This document shows, piece by piece, positions 35,358 to 42,266 of a stretch of 64,000 nucleotides of DNA (position 1 is its first letter; every line of letters begins with the position of its first letter). The stretch lies in the NCBI GenBank assembly GCA_963810915.1, contig CAWEPH010000001.1, positions 310,001-374,000 of the forward strand, given 5' to 3'. Under the pieces are notes generated by a model, which was not told the DNA's origin, did no database searches, and saw only the letters and a program-made list of their open reading frames with translations. The stretch is from JAOUEA01 sp963810915 (lineage in GTDB: Bacteria; Actinomycetota; UBA4738; HRBIN12). The translations under genes were made by a program, and so were the position numbers.

Positions 35358-35887
35358 CACCAGGGCTCGGGGCGCCACGGCGCGCTCAAGGGGGCGTCGA
35401 AGCGCAGGCGCTGTGGCGTGGCCGGCGTCCGCAGGACGTGCACGCATCCCTCCTCCTCGCGGATCCGTTCCGCCGCGTCGTCCGTGCGGACCCAGAGTGA
35501 GCCGCGCCACGGCTCCCACCCGAGCCGGGTGAAGAACGTGGGCACGCCCGTGTCCAGCGCGCCGAGCTCGAGTCCTCGCGCGACGATCTCCTCGCGCACC
35601 CGTTCCATCACCACGGTCCCGAGTCCCTCGCCGCGGCGCTCCGCGAGGGTGCAGACGGCCTCGACGTACCCCACGTGCAGCCCTCGTCCGGCGGCGCGCA
35701 GCTCCAGCGGCACGATGCACGCGTGGGCGATCGTGGCGCCCGCCTCCTCGCCGATCACGTGGACGCCGTCGCCGATGTCGTCCCAGTACGAGGGACTCAG
35801 TCCGTCGAACTGCGCGGAGCAGAACGCCAGCAAGGTTGCGAGCTCGTCGTCGCCGAGCGCGCTCCGGTCGGCGACGCGGACGTCCAT
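35357..35887 (-). CDS. GNAT acetyltransferase, AAC(2')-I-like
   Basis: A 176-residue protein from ATG 35887, coupled to both neighbours by TGATG. The GNAT core has GYVEAVCTLAERRGEGLGTVVMERV (acetyl-CoA loop RRGEGLG). The C-terminal half follows the aminoglycoside 2'-N-acetyltransferase layout of actinobacteria: GWEPWRGSLWV, an acidic turn before CVHVLRT, and a terminal PWRPEPW. Mycobacterial AAC(2')-Ic is intrinsic and its natural substrate is disputed, so resistance is not implied. It sits between a hydrolase and a GH76-like gene. Confidence 0.75.
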   Translation of the reverse strand: MDVRVADRSALGDDELATLLAFCSAQFDGLSPSYWDDIGDGVHVIGEEAGATIAHACIVPLELRAAGRGLHVGYVEAVCTLAERRGEGLGTVVMERVREEIVARGLELGALDTGVPTFFTRLGWEPWRGSLWVRTDDAAERIREEEGCVHVLRTPATPQRLRFDAPLSAPWRPEPW

Positions 35888-36732
35888 CAGTCCCGGCGCG
35901 GCGGACGGATGCCGCGGAACTCCCAGTCGCCACCGAACGCCGTGGAGATGACCTCCTCTGACCCGGAGGGCTGTGCGCCCACGTCGTCGCGGACGGGCAC
36001 GCTCCCCTCGACGATCGTGTTGCGGAGCGTCCCGAGGCCGTCGACCTCCACCTCCACCACGTCGCCAGGTTCGACCGGGCGCGAGTTGGCTGGGGTCCCG
36101 GACAGGACCACGTCGCCCGGCAGGAGGGTGATCGTGCGCGCGAGGTCGGCCACCAAGTAGTGCATGTCCCAGATCATCTCGTCCGTGTTCCCGTCCTGGA
36201 CCACCTCGCCGTTCACGCGCGTCTGGATGGATCGTCCGTGGAAGTCCCAGTCGGTGACCAGGCCGGGTCCGAGCGGGGCGAGCGTGTCGCTCCCTTTCAC
36301 CCGGAGCATCGAGCCCGCGTCCGTGTCGCGGAAGTCGTGCAGCCCGTAGTCGTTGGCCACCGTGTACCCGCGGATGAACGCGCCTGCCTCCTCCGGCGCG
36401 ACGTGGCGGCACACGGCGTCGATCACGATCGCGATCTCGCCCTCGTAGTTCAGGTAGCGGCAGCGAGGGGGCCGCACCACCTGCCCGCCGTGGCCGTTCA
36501 ACGCGCTCGTGGGCTTCTGGAAGTACGTGGGCGCGGCGCCGAGCGCGGCGCCGAACTCCGCGCGTCGGCTCTCATAGTTCAGGTGCACGCAGAGGATCTT
36601 GGAGGGATCGGTGGGGGGGAGGTGCACCGGCTCGTCGAGCGGCATCCGGCGACCGTCGGCGGCCACGAGCTCGTCGCCCTCGCGGGTCACCGTGGTGGGC
36701 AGCCCGTCCAACAGGATGCGTCGCGTCTCCAT
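35887..36732 (-). CDS. Fumarylacetoacetase-family hydrolase/decarboxylase (HpaG-like)
   Basis: A 281-residue protein from ATG 36732. The FAH domain runs from about residue 40 to 250: ILCVHLNYESRRAEFG, TYFQKPTSALNGHG, NYEGEIAIVID (metal-binding Glu), YTVANDYGLHDF (Asp) and GDVVLSGTPANSRPVEPGD. The family includes the decarboxylase/isomerase HpaG of the homoprotocatechuate route, which removes CO2 from oxopent-ene-tricarboxylate. The promoter carries the same palindrome as hpaE-hpaD, supporting that role. The C-terminal tail of ~30 residues is extra. Confidence 0.85.
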   Translation of the reverse strand: METRRILLDGLPTTVTREGDELVAADGRRMPLDEPVHLPPTDPSKILCVHLNYESRRAEFGAALGAAPTYFQKPTSALNGHGGQVVRPPRCRYLNYEGEIAIVIDAVCRHVAPEEAGAFIRGYTVANDYGLHDFRDTDAGSMLRVKGSDTLAPLGPGLVTDWDFHGRSIQTRVNGEVVQDGNTDEMIWDMHYLVADLARTITLLPGDVVLSGTPANSRPVEPGDVVEVEVDGLGTLRNTIVEGSVPVRDDVGAQPSGSEEVISTAFGGDWEFRGIRPPRRD

Positions 36733-36750
36733 CCCCGTCCCTCCGAAGCC

Positions 36751-36773
36751 GTTCGGTACCGAAGCGTAGGATA
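36751..36773. promoter_or_regulatory. Bidirectional promoter with shared operator
   Basis: TAGGATA (36767-36773) reads TAGGAT on + and TATCCT on -, giving overlapping -10 elements for the divergent genes at 36780 (+, leaderless, 7-nt gap) and 36732 (-). The palindrome GTTCGGTACCGAAG (36751-36764) lies just downstream of the minus -10 and just upstream of the plus -10, so one bound protein could affect both. Confidence 0.65.
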
Positions 36774-36779
36774 GGCCGC

Positions 36780-37568
36780 ATGTCGGGACCGCAGGGGTTC
36801 ATGCTGCCGAAGTCGCCCGGCGGACGCGCGTCGATCGTCCCCCCGCCCCCCTGGCACTACTCGGGCGACGTGCTCACGGTGGAGTACCGCACCGACCCCG
36901 CGAACGTCGCTGCGCTCCTGCCCGAGGGCGTCGGCCTCGCCGAGGAAGACCCCGGCGCCGTCGCCCTCATCTGGGCGGATTGGCAGTCGTGCAGTGACTC
37001 CGGCGCCGAGCTGCTCGACCCCGTGCGCTCCCAATACAAGGAATGCTTCGTGGTCGTGCGTTGCACGTACGCAGGCGAAACGTACTCGCGCTGCGTGTAC
37101 ATCTGGGTCGACAAGGATTTCGCGTTGGCGCGCGGGTGGTATCAGGGCTACCCGAAGAAGCTCGGGGCGATCTGGATGACGCGGCCGGTGACGGTGGGCA
37201 AGGCGGGGCCGCGCCTCGTCCCGGGCGGGGTCCTCGGCGCCACGCTCGCGGCCAACGACCGGCGCCTCGCCGACGTGACGCTCACGCTGACGGGTGAGAG
37301 CGAGGCGGGAGGCTTCGTCAACGCGCTCCCCATGCTCCACTCGCGCTGGATGCCCCACATCGATCCCTCGCATGCGGCCTCGCTCGACGAGCTCGTGACG
37401 ATGCGCTCGCTGGACGTGGAGCTCGGTGCTGCGTGGACGGGGACGGCCTCCGTGCGCCTCTTCGACGCTCCGGCGGACGAGCTGGCGAGGCTCGAGCCCG
37501 TCGACCCGATCGCCGGCTACTGGCGTCAGGTGGGGGCGACGTTCGCGGGCGGGGCACGGCTCGACTGA
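36780..37568 (+). CDS. Acetoacetate decarboxylase-family protein
   Basis: A 262-residue protein from ATG 36780, on a probably leaderless mRNA. It has the ADC fold signature YKECFVVVRCTYAGETYSRC followed by WVDKDFALARGWYQGYPKKLG, where the lysine pair corresponds to the Schiff-base Lys of acetoacetate decarboxylase. Family members decarboxylate, hydrate or cyclise 2-oxo or enol acids. It is divergent from the HpaG-like gene and shares its operator, so it may act on a ring-fission product. Confidence 0.87.
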   Translation: MSGPQGFMLPKSPGGRASIVPPPPWHYSGDVLTVEYRTDPANVAALLPEGVGLAEEDPGAVALIWADWQSCSDSGAELLDPVRSQYKECFVVVRCTYAGETYSRCVYIWVDKDFALARGWYQGYPKKLGAIWMTRPVTVGKAGPRLVPGGVLGATLAANDRRLADVTLTLTGESEAGGFVNALPMLHSRWMPHIDPSHAASLDELVTMRSLDVELGAAWTGTASVRLFDAPADELARLEPVDPIAGYWRQVGATFAGGARLD

Positions 37569-37586
37569 GGGCGGTCGAGGCTGCGG

Positions 37587-37592
37587 TAGCCT
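37587..37592 (+). promoter_or_regulatory. -10 element of a leaderless promoter
   Basis: TAGCCT ends 7 nt before ATG 37600, and no ribosome-binding site is present. It gives the second FAH gene and gltX their own start within the 31-nt gap after the decarboxylase-like gene. Confidence 0.55.
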
Positions 37593-37599
37593 CTGGCCC

Positions 37600-38361
37600 A
37601 TGCGACTCGTCCGATTCCGCCACGGGGACCGCATCGCCACGGGCGCCGTCGCCTCCGGGGAAGATGTCGTGCGGATCCTGGCGGGCACGTTCTTCGAGAA
37701 CCCGCTGCCCACGGGCGAGGAGGTGCCGCTCGACGACGTCCGGCTCCTCGCCCCCGTCCTGCCGTCCAAGCTGGTCTGCGTGGGCAAGAACTACGCCGCG
37801 CACGCTGCGGAATTCGGCATGACGGTGCCCGAGGAACCGCTGCTCTTCCTGAAGCCCTCGACCGCGGTGATCGGCCCGCACGATCCGATCCAGCTCCTGC
37901 CCATCAGCCGACGCGTCGACTACGAGGGGGAGCTCGCCGTGGTGATCGGGGCGCTGGCGCGGAACGTGCGCACCGAGGATGCGTACCGCGTGATCCTCGG
38001 CTACACCTGCGCCAACGACGTCACGCTGCGCGACCTGCAGAAGACCGACGACCAGTGGGCACGCGCGAAGGGGTTCGACGGCTCGTGTCCCATCGGTCCC
38101 TGGATCGAGACCGACCTCGACCCGAACGGGACCCGGGTGTGGACGCGCCTGAACGGCGACACCGTCCAATCCGGCGAGACGCAGGACATGGTCTACGGGG
38201 TGGCGACGCTCGTCGAGTACATCACCTCGTTCATGACCCTCCTCCCGGGCGACGTGATCCTCACCGGCACGCCGGAAGGGGTGGGCCGCCTGAGCGCCGG
38301 CGACGTCGTCGAGGTCGAGGTCGACGGCGTCGGCACGCTCAGCAACCCGGTGGTCGCGTGA
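37600..38361 (+). CDS. Fumarylacetoacetase-family protein (acylpyruvase/HHDD isomerase type)
   Basis: A 253-residue protein from ATG 37600. It has the compact FAH fold: KLVCVGKNYAAHAAEFG, PLLFLKPSTAVIGP, RVDYEGELAVVIG (metal Glu), LGYTCANDVTLRDLQ (Asp) and GDVILTGTPEGVGRLSAGD. The gene overlaps gltX by 4 bp (GTGA). This FAH-gltX pair is conserved in actinobacteria (for example beside gltX in Mycobacterium), where its role is not settled: acylpyruvate hydrolysis, oxaloacetate decarboxylation or 2-hydroxyhepta-2,4-dienedioate isomerisation. Its neighbourhood may therefore reflect gltX linkage rather than the aromatic pathway. Confidence 0.88.
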   Translation: MRLVRFRHGDRIATGAVASGEDVVRILAGTFFENPLPTGEEVPLDDVRLLAPVLPSKLVCVGKNYAAHAAEFGMTVPEEPLLFLKPSTAVIGPHDPIQLLPISRRVDYEGELAVVIGALARNVRTEDAYRVILGYTCANDVTLRDLQKTDDQWARAKGFDGSCPIGPWIETDLDPNGTRVWTRLNGDTVQSGETQDMVYGVATLVEYITSFMTLLPGDVILTGTPEGVGRLSAGDVVEVEVDGVGTLSNPVVA

Positions 38362-39785
38362 GCGGGCAGGTGCGATGCCGGTTCGCCCCCGCGCCCAGCG
38401 GCTCGCTCCACGTGGGCAACGTGCGCAGCGCGCTCTTCTCGTGGCTGTGGGCCCGCCGCAGCGAGGGGGCATTCATCCTGCGGGTGGAGGACACCGATGC
38501 GAGCCGCGTGACCGAGGAGGCGGTACACGGTGTGCTCGAAGACCTCCGGTGGCTGGGTCTCGATGCGGACGAGGGACCGGAGGTCGGGGGCCCGTTCGGC
38601 CCGTATCGCCAGTCCGAGCGGATGGACATCTACCGCGGGATGGCCGAGCGGCTGCTCGAACAGGGCGACGCCTACCGCTGCTACTGCACGCCCGAGGAGC
38701 TGGAGGAACGGAGGACCGCCTCGCTCACGCGCGGGGAGGCACCCGGATACGACGGCCGGTGCGGATCCCTCACGGAGGAGGAGGTCGCGGCGTACGAGGC
38801 CCAGGGCCGGACATCCGTCGTGCGCTTCCGGATGCCGGAGCGCGAGTGGGTGGTGGACGACCTCGTGAAGGGCGAGGTGCGGTTCGCGCCCGGACAACTG
38901 AGGGACTTCGTCCTGGTGCGCTCGGACGGTTCTCCGGTGTTCCTGCTCGCCGTGGCCGTCGACGACATGCTCATGGAAGTCACCCACGTGGTGCGCGGCG
39001 ACGACCTGCTCGCGAGCGCCCCCCGGAACATGGCGGTGATCGAGGCGCTCGGGGGCACGCCTCCCCGGTACGCGCACGTCCCGCAGGTGCTCGGCCCCGA
39101 CCGCCAGCCGCTCTCCAAACGGCACGGCTCCACGAGCGTGCTGGCCTTCCGCGAGCAGGGGTTCCTGCCCGAAGCGTTGGTGAACTACCTCGCGTTGCTG
39201 GGCTGGTCGCCAGGCGACGACCGCGAGCTCCTCACGCGTGATGAGCTCATCGCGGCGTTCGATCTCACGCGGGTCTCCTCCAACCCGGCCGCGTTCGACA
39301 CCGAGAAGCTCACGTGGATGAACAACCACTACATCCAGCACCTCGACGACGACGACCTGGCCGCGCGCTGCCTGCACTTCCTCACGGAGGCGGGACTGAT
39401 GCCGGACCCACCCACCCTGCGCGCCGCGATGCCGCTCGTGAAGGAGCGCATGAAGACGCTCGCCGAGAGCGTCGACCTCCTGCGGTTCCTCTTCACCGAC
39501 GACGTGACACCGAACGAGAAGGCGCAGGCGCTGCTGGACAAGGCGCCCGAGGGCTACCTCAAAGCCGCGGCCGACGCCCTCGATGGGGTGGAGCTTTGGG
39601 ACGCAGAGCGGATCGCGGTCACGCTCGATACGGCCGCGCAAGTCGCCGGGTTGAACCGGACGAAGGGGTGGCAGCCCGTGCGCGCCGCCGTCACCGGGTC
39701 GAACGTGTCACCGCCGCTCCCGGAGTCCCTCGCGCTCCTCGGCAAGGACGCGACGCTCGTGCGGATCCGAGGGGCGGCCTCGTGA
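38358..39785 (+). CDS. gltX: Glutamyl-tRNA synthetase
   Basis: A 475-residue class Ic synthetase from GTG 38358. FAPAPSGSLHVGNVR carries the HIGH-equivalent (H18-V-G-N21), and GPDRQPLSKRHG holds the KMSKS-equivalent with K254. A Cys-rich CYCTPEEL segment lies in the acceptor-binding domain, and the C-terminal all-helical anticodon domain starts near residue 330. It charges tRNA-Glu; with GatCAB present (gatB at 1-522) it may also make Glu-tRNA(Gln). The start overlaps the preceding stop, and the secreted amidase follows with another 4-bp overlap. Confidence 0.97.
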   Translation: MSGQVRCRFAPAPSGSLHVGNVRSALFSWLWARRSEGAFILRVEDTDASRVTEEAVHGVLEDLRWLGLDADEGPEVGGPFGPYRQSERMDIYRGMAERLLEQGDAYRCYCTPEELEERRTASLTRGEAPGYDGRCGSLTEEEVAAYEAQGRTSVVRFRMPEREWVVDDLVKGEVRFAPGQLRDFVLVRSDGSPVFLLAVAVDDMLMEVTHVVRGDDLLASAPRNMAVIEALGGTPPRYAHVPQVLGPDRQPLSKRHGSTSVLAFREQGFLPEALVNYLALLGWSPGDDRELLTRDELIAAFDLTRVSSNPAAFDTEKLTWMNNHYIQHLDDDDLAARCLHFLTEAGLMPDPPTLRAAMPLVKERMKTLAESVDLLRFLFTDDVTPNEKAQALLDKAPEGYLKAAADALDGVELWDAERIAVTLDTAAQVAGLNRTKGWQPVRAAVTGSNVSPPLPESLALLGKDATLVRIRGAAS

Positions 39786-40528
39786 GGACGCCGCCCGTCG
39801 CGCGGATCGGGGTCGTCGCCGCCCTCCTGGCGCTGTGCGCCTTCCTTCCGGCACCGGCGGGCACCGTGGCCGCCCGGGCGGCCGGTGAGCGTTGGGCCGA
39901 TCCCGCCTCGTTGCGCCCGCACATCGTGTGGCATCCCTTCACCTATGGTCCGCACCGCCGCGCGGAGATGGCCGCCTACTCGCGCCGGCACTACGGCACC
40001 GCTACATGGCACCTCGTCGATCCCAATGTGATCGTGGAGCACTACACAGCGGGGACGTCGGTGACGAGTGTCTTCAACTACTACGAGGCCAACAGCCCGC
40101 ACATGGGGGAGCTGCCCGGCGTCTGCGCTCACTTCGTGATCGACACGGACGGCACGATCTATCAGGAGGCCTCGCTCGCGGTGCGGTGCCGGCACGTCAT
40201 CGGGATCAACTACACGGCGATCGGGATCGAGCACGTCGGGACGAGCGATGCGCAGATCCTTCGCAACCCCGCGATGATGCGGTCCTCGCTGCGACTGACC
40301 GTCTGGCTCATGGCGAAGTTCCACATCCAGGCGCGCAACGTTATCGGTCATGCGGAGAGCCTCATGAGTCCGTACCACCACGAGGCTTATGCTTCGTGGC
40401 GATGCCTCACGCACGCGGACTGGCTCCACCGCGACATGCAGACGTACCGGACCCGGTTGCGGGCGCGAGCGCGCGCCGTGGGGGTTCCGGTGGGACCCAG
40501 GCCGGAGTGGGTCCACTCGGGCTGCTGA
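39782..40528 (+). CDS. Secreted N-acetylmuramoyl-L-alanine amidase (amidase_2/PGRP)
   Basis: A 248-residue protein from GTG 39782. A signal peptide occupies about residues 1-35 (hydrophobic VVAALLALCAFL, then AGTVAARAAG). The amidase_2 domain shows VIVEHYTAG (zinc His), CAHFVIDTDGTIYQEA, NYTAIGIEHVG and NVIGHAESLMSPYH (second His). It should cleave the muramoyl-alanine bond in the cell wall. Translational coupling to gltX is unusual in function but may be positional only. The first ~40 mature residues before the domain are not assigned. Confidence 0.87.
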   Translation: MRTPPVARIGVVAALLALCAFLPAPAGTVAARAAGERWADPASLRPHIVWHPFTYGPHRRAEMAAYSRRHYGTATWHLVDPNVIVEHYTAGTSVTSVFNYYEANSPHMGELPGVCAHFVIDTDGTIYQEASLAVRCRHVIGINYTAIGIEHVGTSDAQILRNPAMMRSSLRLTVWLMAKFHIQARNVIGHAESLMSPYHHEAYASWRCLTHADWLHRDMQTYRTRLRARARAVGVPVGPRPEWVHSGC

Positions 40529-40601
40529 GCGCCGAAGGTGTGTCAACCGCACGTGGGGTACCCGTAGTCCCAACGGACGGCGAGAAAGCTAGGCCGTTAG
40601 G

Positions 40602-41954
40602 GTGATACCTAGCCCAGCCGTGTCACCCGTAGCATCCGAGACCGTGGAGGATCCGCTGAGGGGGCGCGATTTCCGGTTGCTGGTGGCGGCGTCCGCGCTG
40701 TCGTCGCTCGGCGACGAGCTCGCGCTGATCGCCCTCACGATCAAGGTGGCCAACCTCACGGATTCCGGCTGGGCGGTGGCCGCCCTATTGCTCGCCGGAC
40801 TCCTGCCGTTGGTGATCTTCGCCCCCGCCGCGGGCGTCATCGTCGACAACTACGAGACGACGCGGACGCTGTCCGTGGCCTCCGCCTTCCAGGCGGTCGC
40901 GGCGCTCGGACTCGCGTTCGTGTCGGGGATGCCCAGCATCCTCCTCCTCGCGTTCCTGCTGGGCTCGGCCACCGCGGTGGCGACCCCGGCGATCTACACG
41001 CTCGTCCCTGCCGTGGTGGGCGACGAGCATGCGACCGCGGCGAACGCCTACCTCGAGACGGCGCGGTACGGGGGCATGATCGCCGGCCCCCTGCTGGCCG
41101 GGCTGTTCTCCGCGATCCCGCGTGTGGGGTCCGAGGTGGCCCTGCTGGTCGACAGCGCCACCTTCGTGGTGATCGCGGCCTCGGCGCTCGCGCTCACGGT
41201 GCGGCGCCGGCCGATGGGGGTCGCGGAGGAGGGTCCCAAGGGCGAGGCGAAGGCGGGCTTCGGCGCGATCGGGCGCGACGGCCTGCTCGTCGTGACGTTC
41301 ACGGTCTTCGGCGCGGTGATCCTCTTCGCGGCGATGGACAACGTGGCGGAGGTGTTCTTCGCGACCGACACGCTGAACGCCGGCGGATGGGGGTACGGCC
41401 TGCTGGCCTCGGCCTGGATCGTCGGCCTCATCCTCGGAGCGGCGATGATCGCGCGGAAGCTCCCGAACGCGCGGCTCGTGCCGGCGCTCCTGGTGGCCTC
41501 GGTCGTGCTCGGGCTGGCGGTCGGACTCTCGGCCGCGATCGCCGTGCTGATCCCGGCGATCGTCCTCTTCGTGGTGGGCGGTGCCGCGAACGGCGTGCAG
41601 AGCGTGTCCATGCGGAGCCTGATCGTGCATCGCGTGGAGGATCGGTACCGCGGACGGGTCTTCGCCGCGTACGGCGGCTTGGCCAACGGCATGCAACTGC
41701 TCGCGACCGGGCTGGCCGGAGGCCTGGTGGTCCTGACCAGCGGACGCACCGCCCTCCTCGTCGGCGGGCTCGGGTGCGTGGTCGCCGGCCTCATCGGGTT
41801 GGCGTGGTACCGGTTGCTCCCCGCCGACGTCCGAGCGATGCCCGAGCCTGGCGCGCACGACTCCGTCGAGATGGGGTTCCCCGACCGCGACGCCGTGATG
41901 CTCCTTCCGGATTCCGAGCACGCGGTCTCCGCGACCTCGGATTCCCGCGGCTGA
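40602..41954 (+). CDS. MFS transporter (MFS_3)
   Basis: A 450-residue polytopic protein from GTG 40602 (GTG 40620 also possible). It begins PLRGRDFRLLVAASALSSLGDE, typical of MFS_3 exporters. The A-motif region is GVIVDNYETTRTL, and an acidic, His-containing tail follows the last helix (about residues 410-450). TAGGCC at 40590-40595 is a weak -10. The substrate is unknown. Confidence 0.82.
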   Translation: MIPSPAVSPVASETVEDPLRGRDFRLLVAASALSSLGDELALIALTIKVANLTDSGWAVAALLLAGLLPLVIFAPAAGVIVDNYETTRTLSVASAFQAVAALGLAFVSGMPSILLLAFLLGSATAVATPAIYTLVPAVVGDEHATAANAYLETARYGGMIAGPLLAGLFSAIPRVGSEVALLVDSATFVVIAASALALTVRRRPMGVAEEGPKGEAKAGFGAIGRDGLLVVTFTVFGAVILFAAMDNVAEVFFATDTLNAGGWGYGLLASAWIVGLILGAAMIARKLPNARLVPALLVASVVLGLAVGLSAAIAVLIPAIVLFVVGGAANGVQSVSMRSLIVHRVEDRYRGRVFAAYGGLANGMQLLATGLAGGLVVLTSGRTALLVGGLGCVVAGLIGLAWYRLLPADVRAMPEPGAHDSVEMGFPDRDAVMLLPDSEHAVSATSDSRG

Positions 41955-41959
41955 GCCGT

Positions 41960-42133
41960 TCACCCCGAGAGATGCTCCACGAACGGCCCGAGCACCAGCG
42001 CGGGCAGGTACGTGAGCCCGCCGAGGATGAGGATCGTGCCGGTGAGCAGCCCCGCGAACAACGGACCCGAGGTGGGCATCGTCGCGACGGAGGGCGCGTA
42101 CAGCCGCTTCGCCGAGAGCGATCGACCTCCGAG
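41960..42133 (-). pseudogene. kdpA: Remnant of kdpA (potassium-transporting ATPase subunit A), C-terminal end only
   Basis: About 57 codons ending in TGA (complement of 41960-41962) match the KdpA carboxy end: LGGRSLSAKRLYAPSVATMP, then TSGPLFAGLLTGTILI, GLTYLPALVLGPFVEHL. This is the last loop and transmembrane helix of a ~560-residue protein. Upstream the frame meets unrelated sequence and a stop at 42173-42175, and no kdpB, kdpC or kdpD is nearby. It is a deletion scar. The 41955-42266 gap (312 bp) holds only this remnant; nothing else is seen from 42134 to 42266 except two similar cccagggaggyt blocks, one serving as ribosome site for 42267. Confidence 0.75.
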
Positions 42134-42266
42134 CCTGCGCCACACGGTACTTGCCGAACACCCGTCCGCTCCTCATGCTCTCCCCAGGGAGGCTGCCGGG
42201 TCCGCTGTTCACCGAGGCCGTGCATCCCGACCAGGCTGAGCAGCCCTTTCTACCCAGGGAGGTTCG

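Noticed and set aside
35357..35887. Antibiotic resistance gene
   Set aside because: AAC(2')-I-like proteins are intrinsic in actinobacteria and the operon context is metabolic, so resistance cannot be claimed.
37600..38361. Second FAH gene as a certain member of the aromatic pathway
   Set aside because: The FAH-gltX pair is conserved in actinobacteria without such pathways and lacks the shared operator, so its location may be coincidental.
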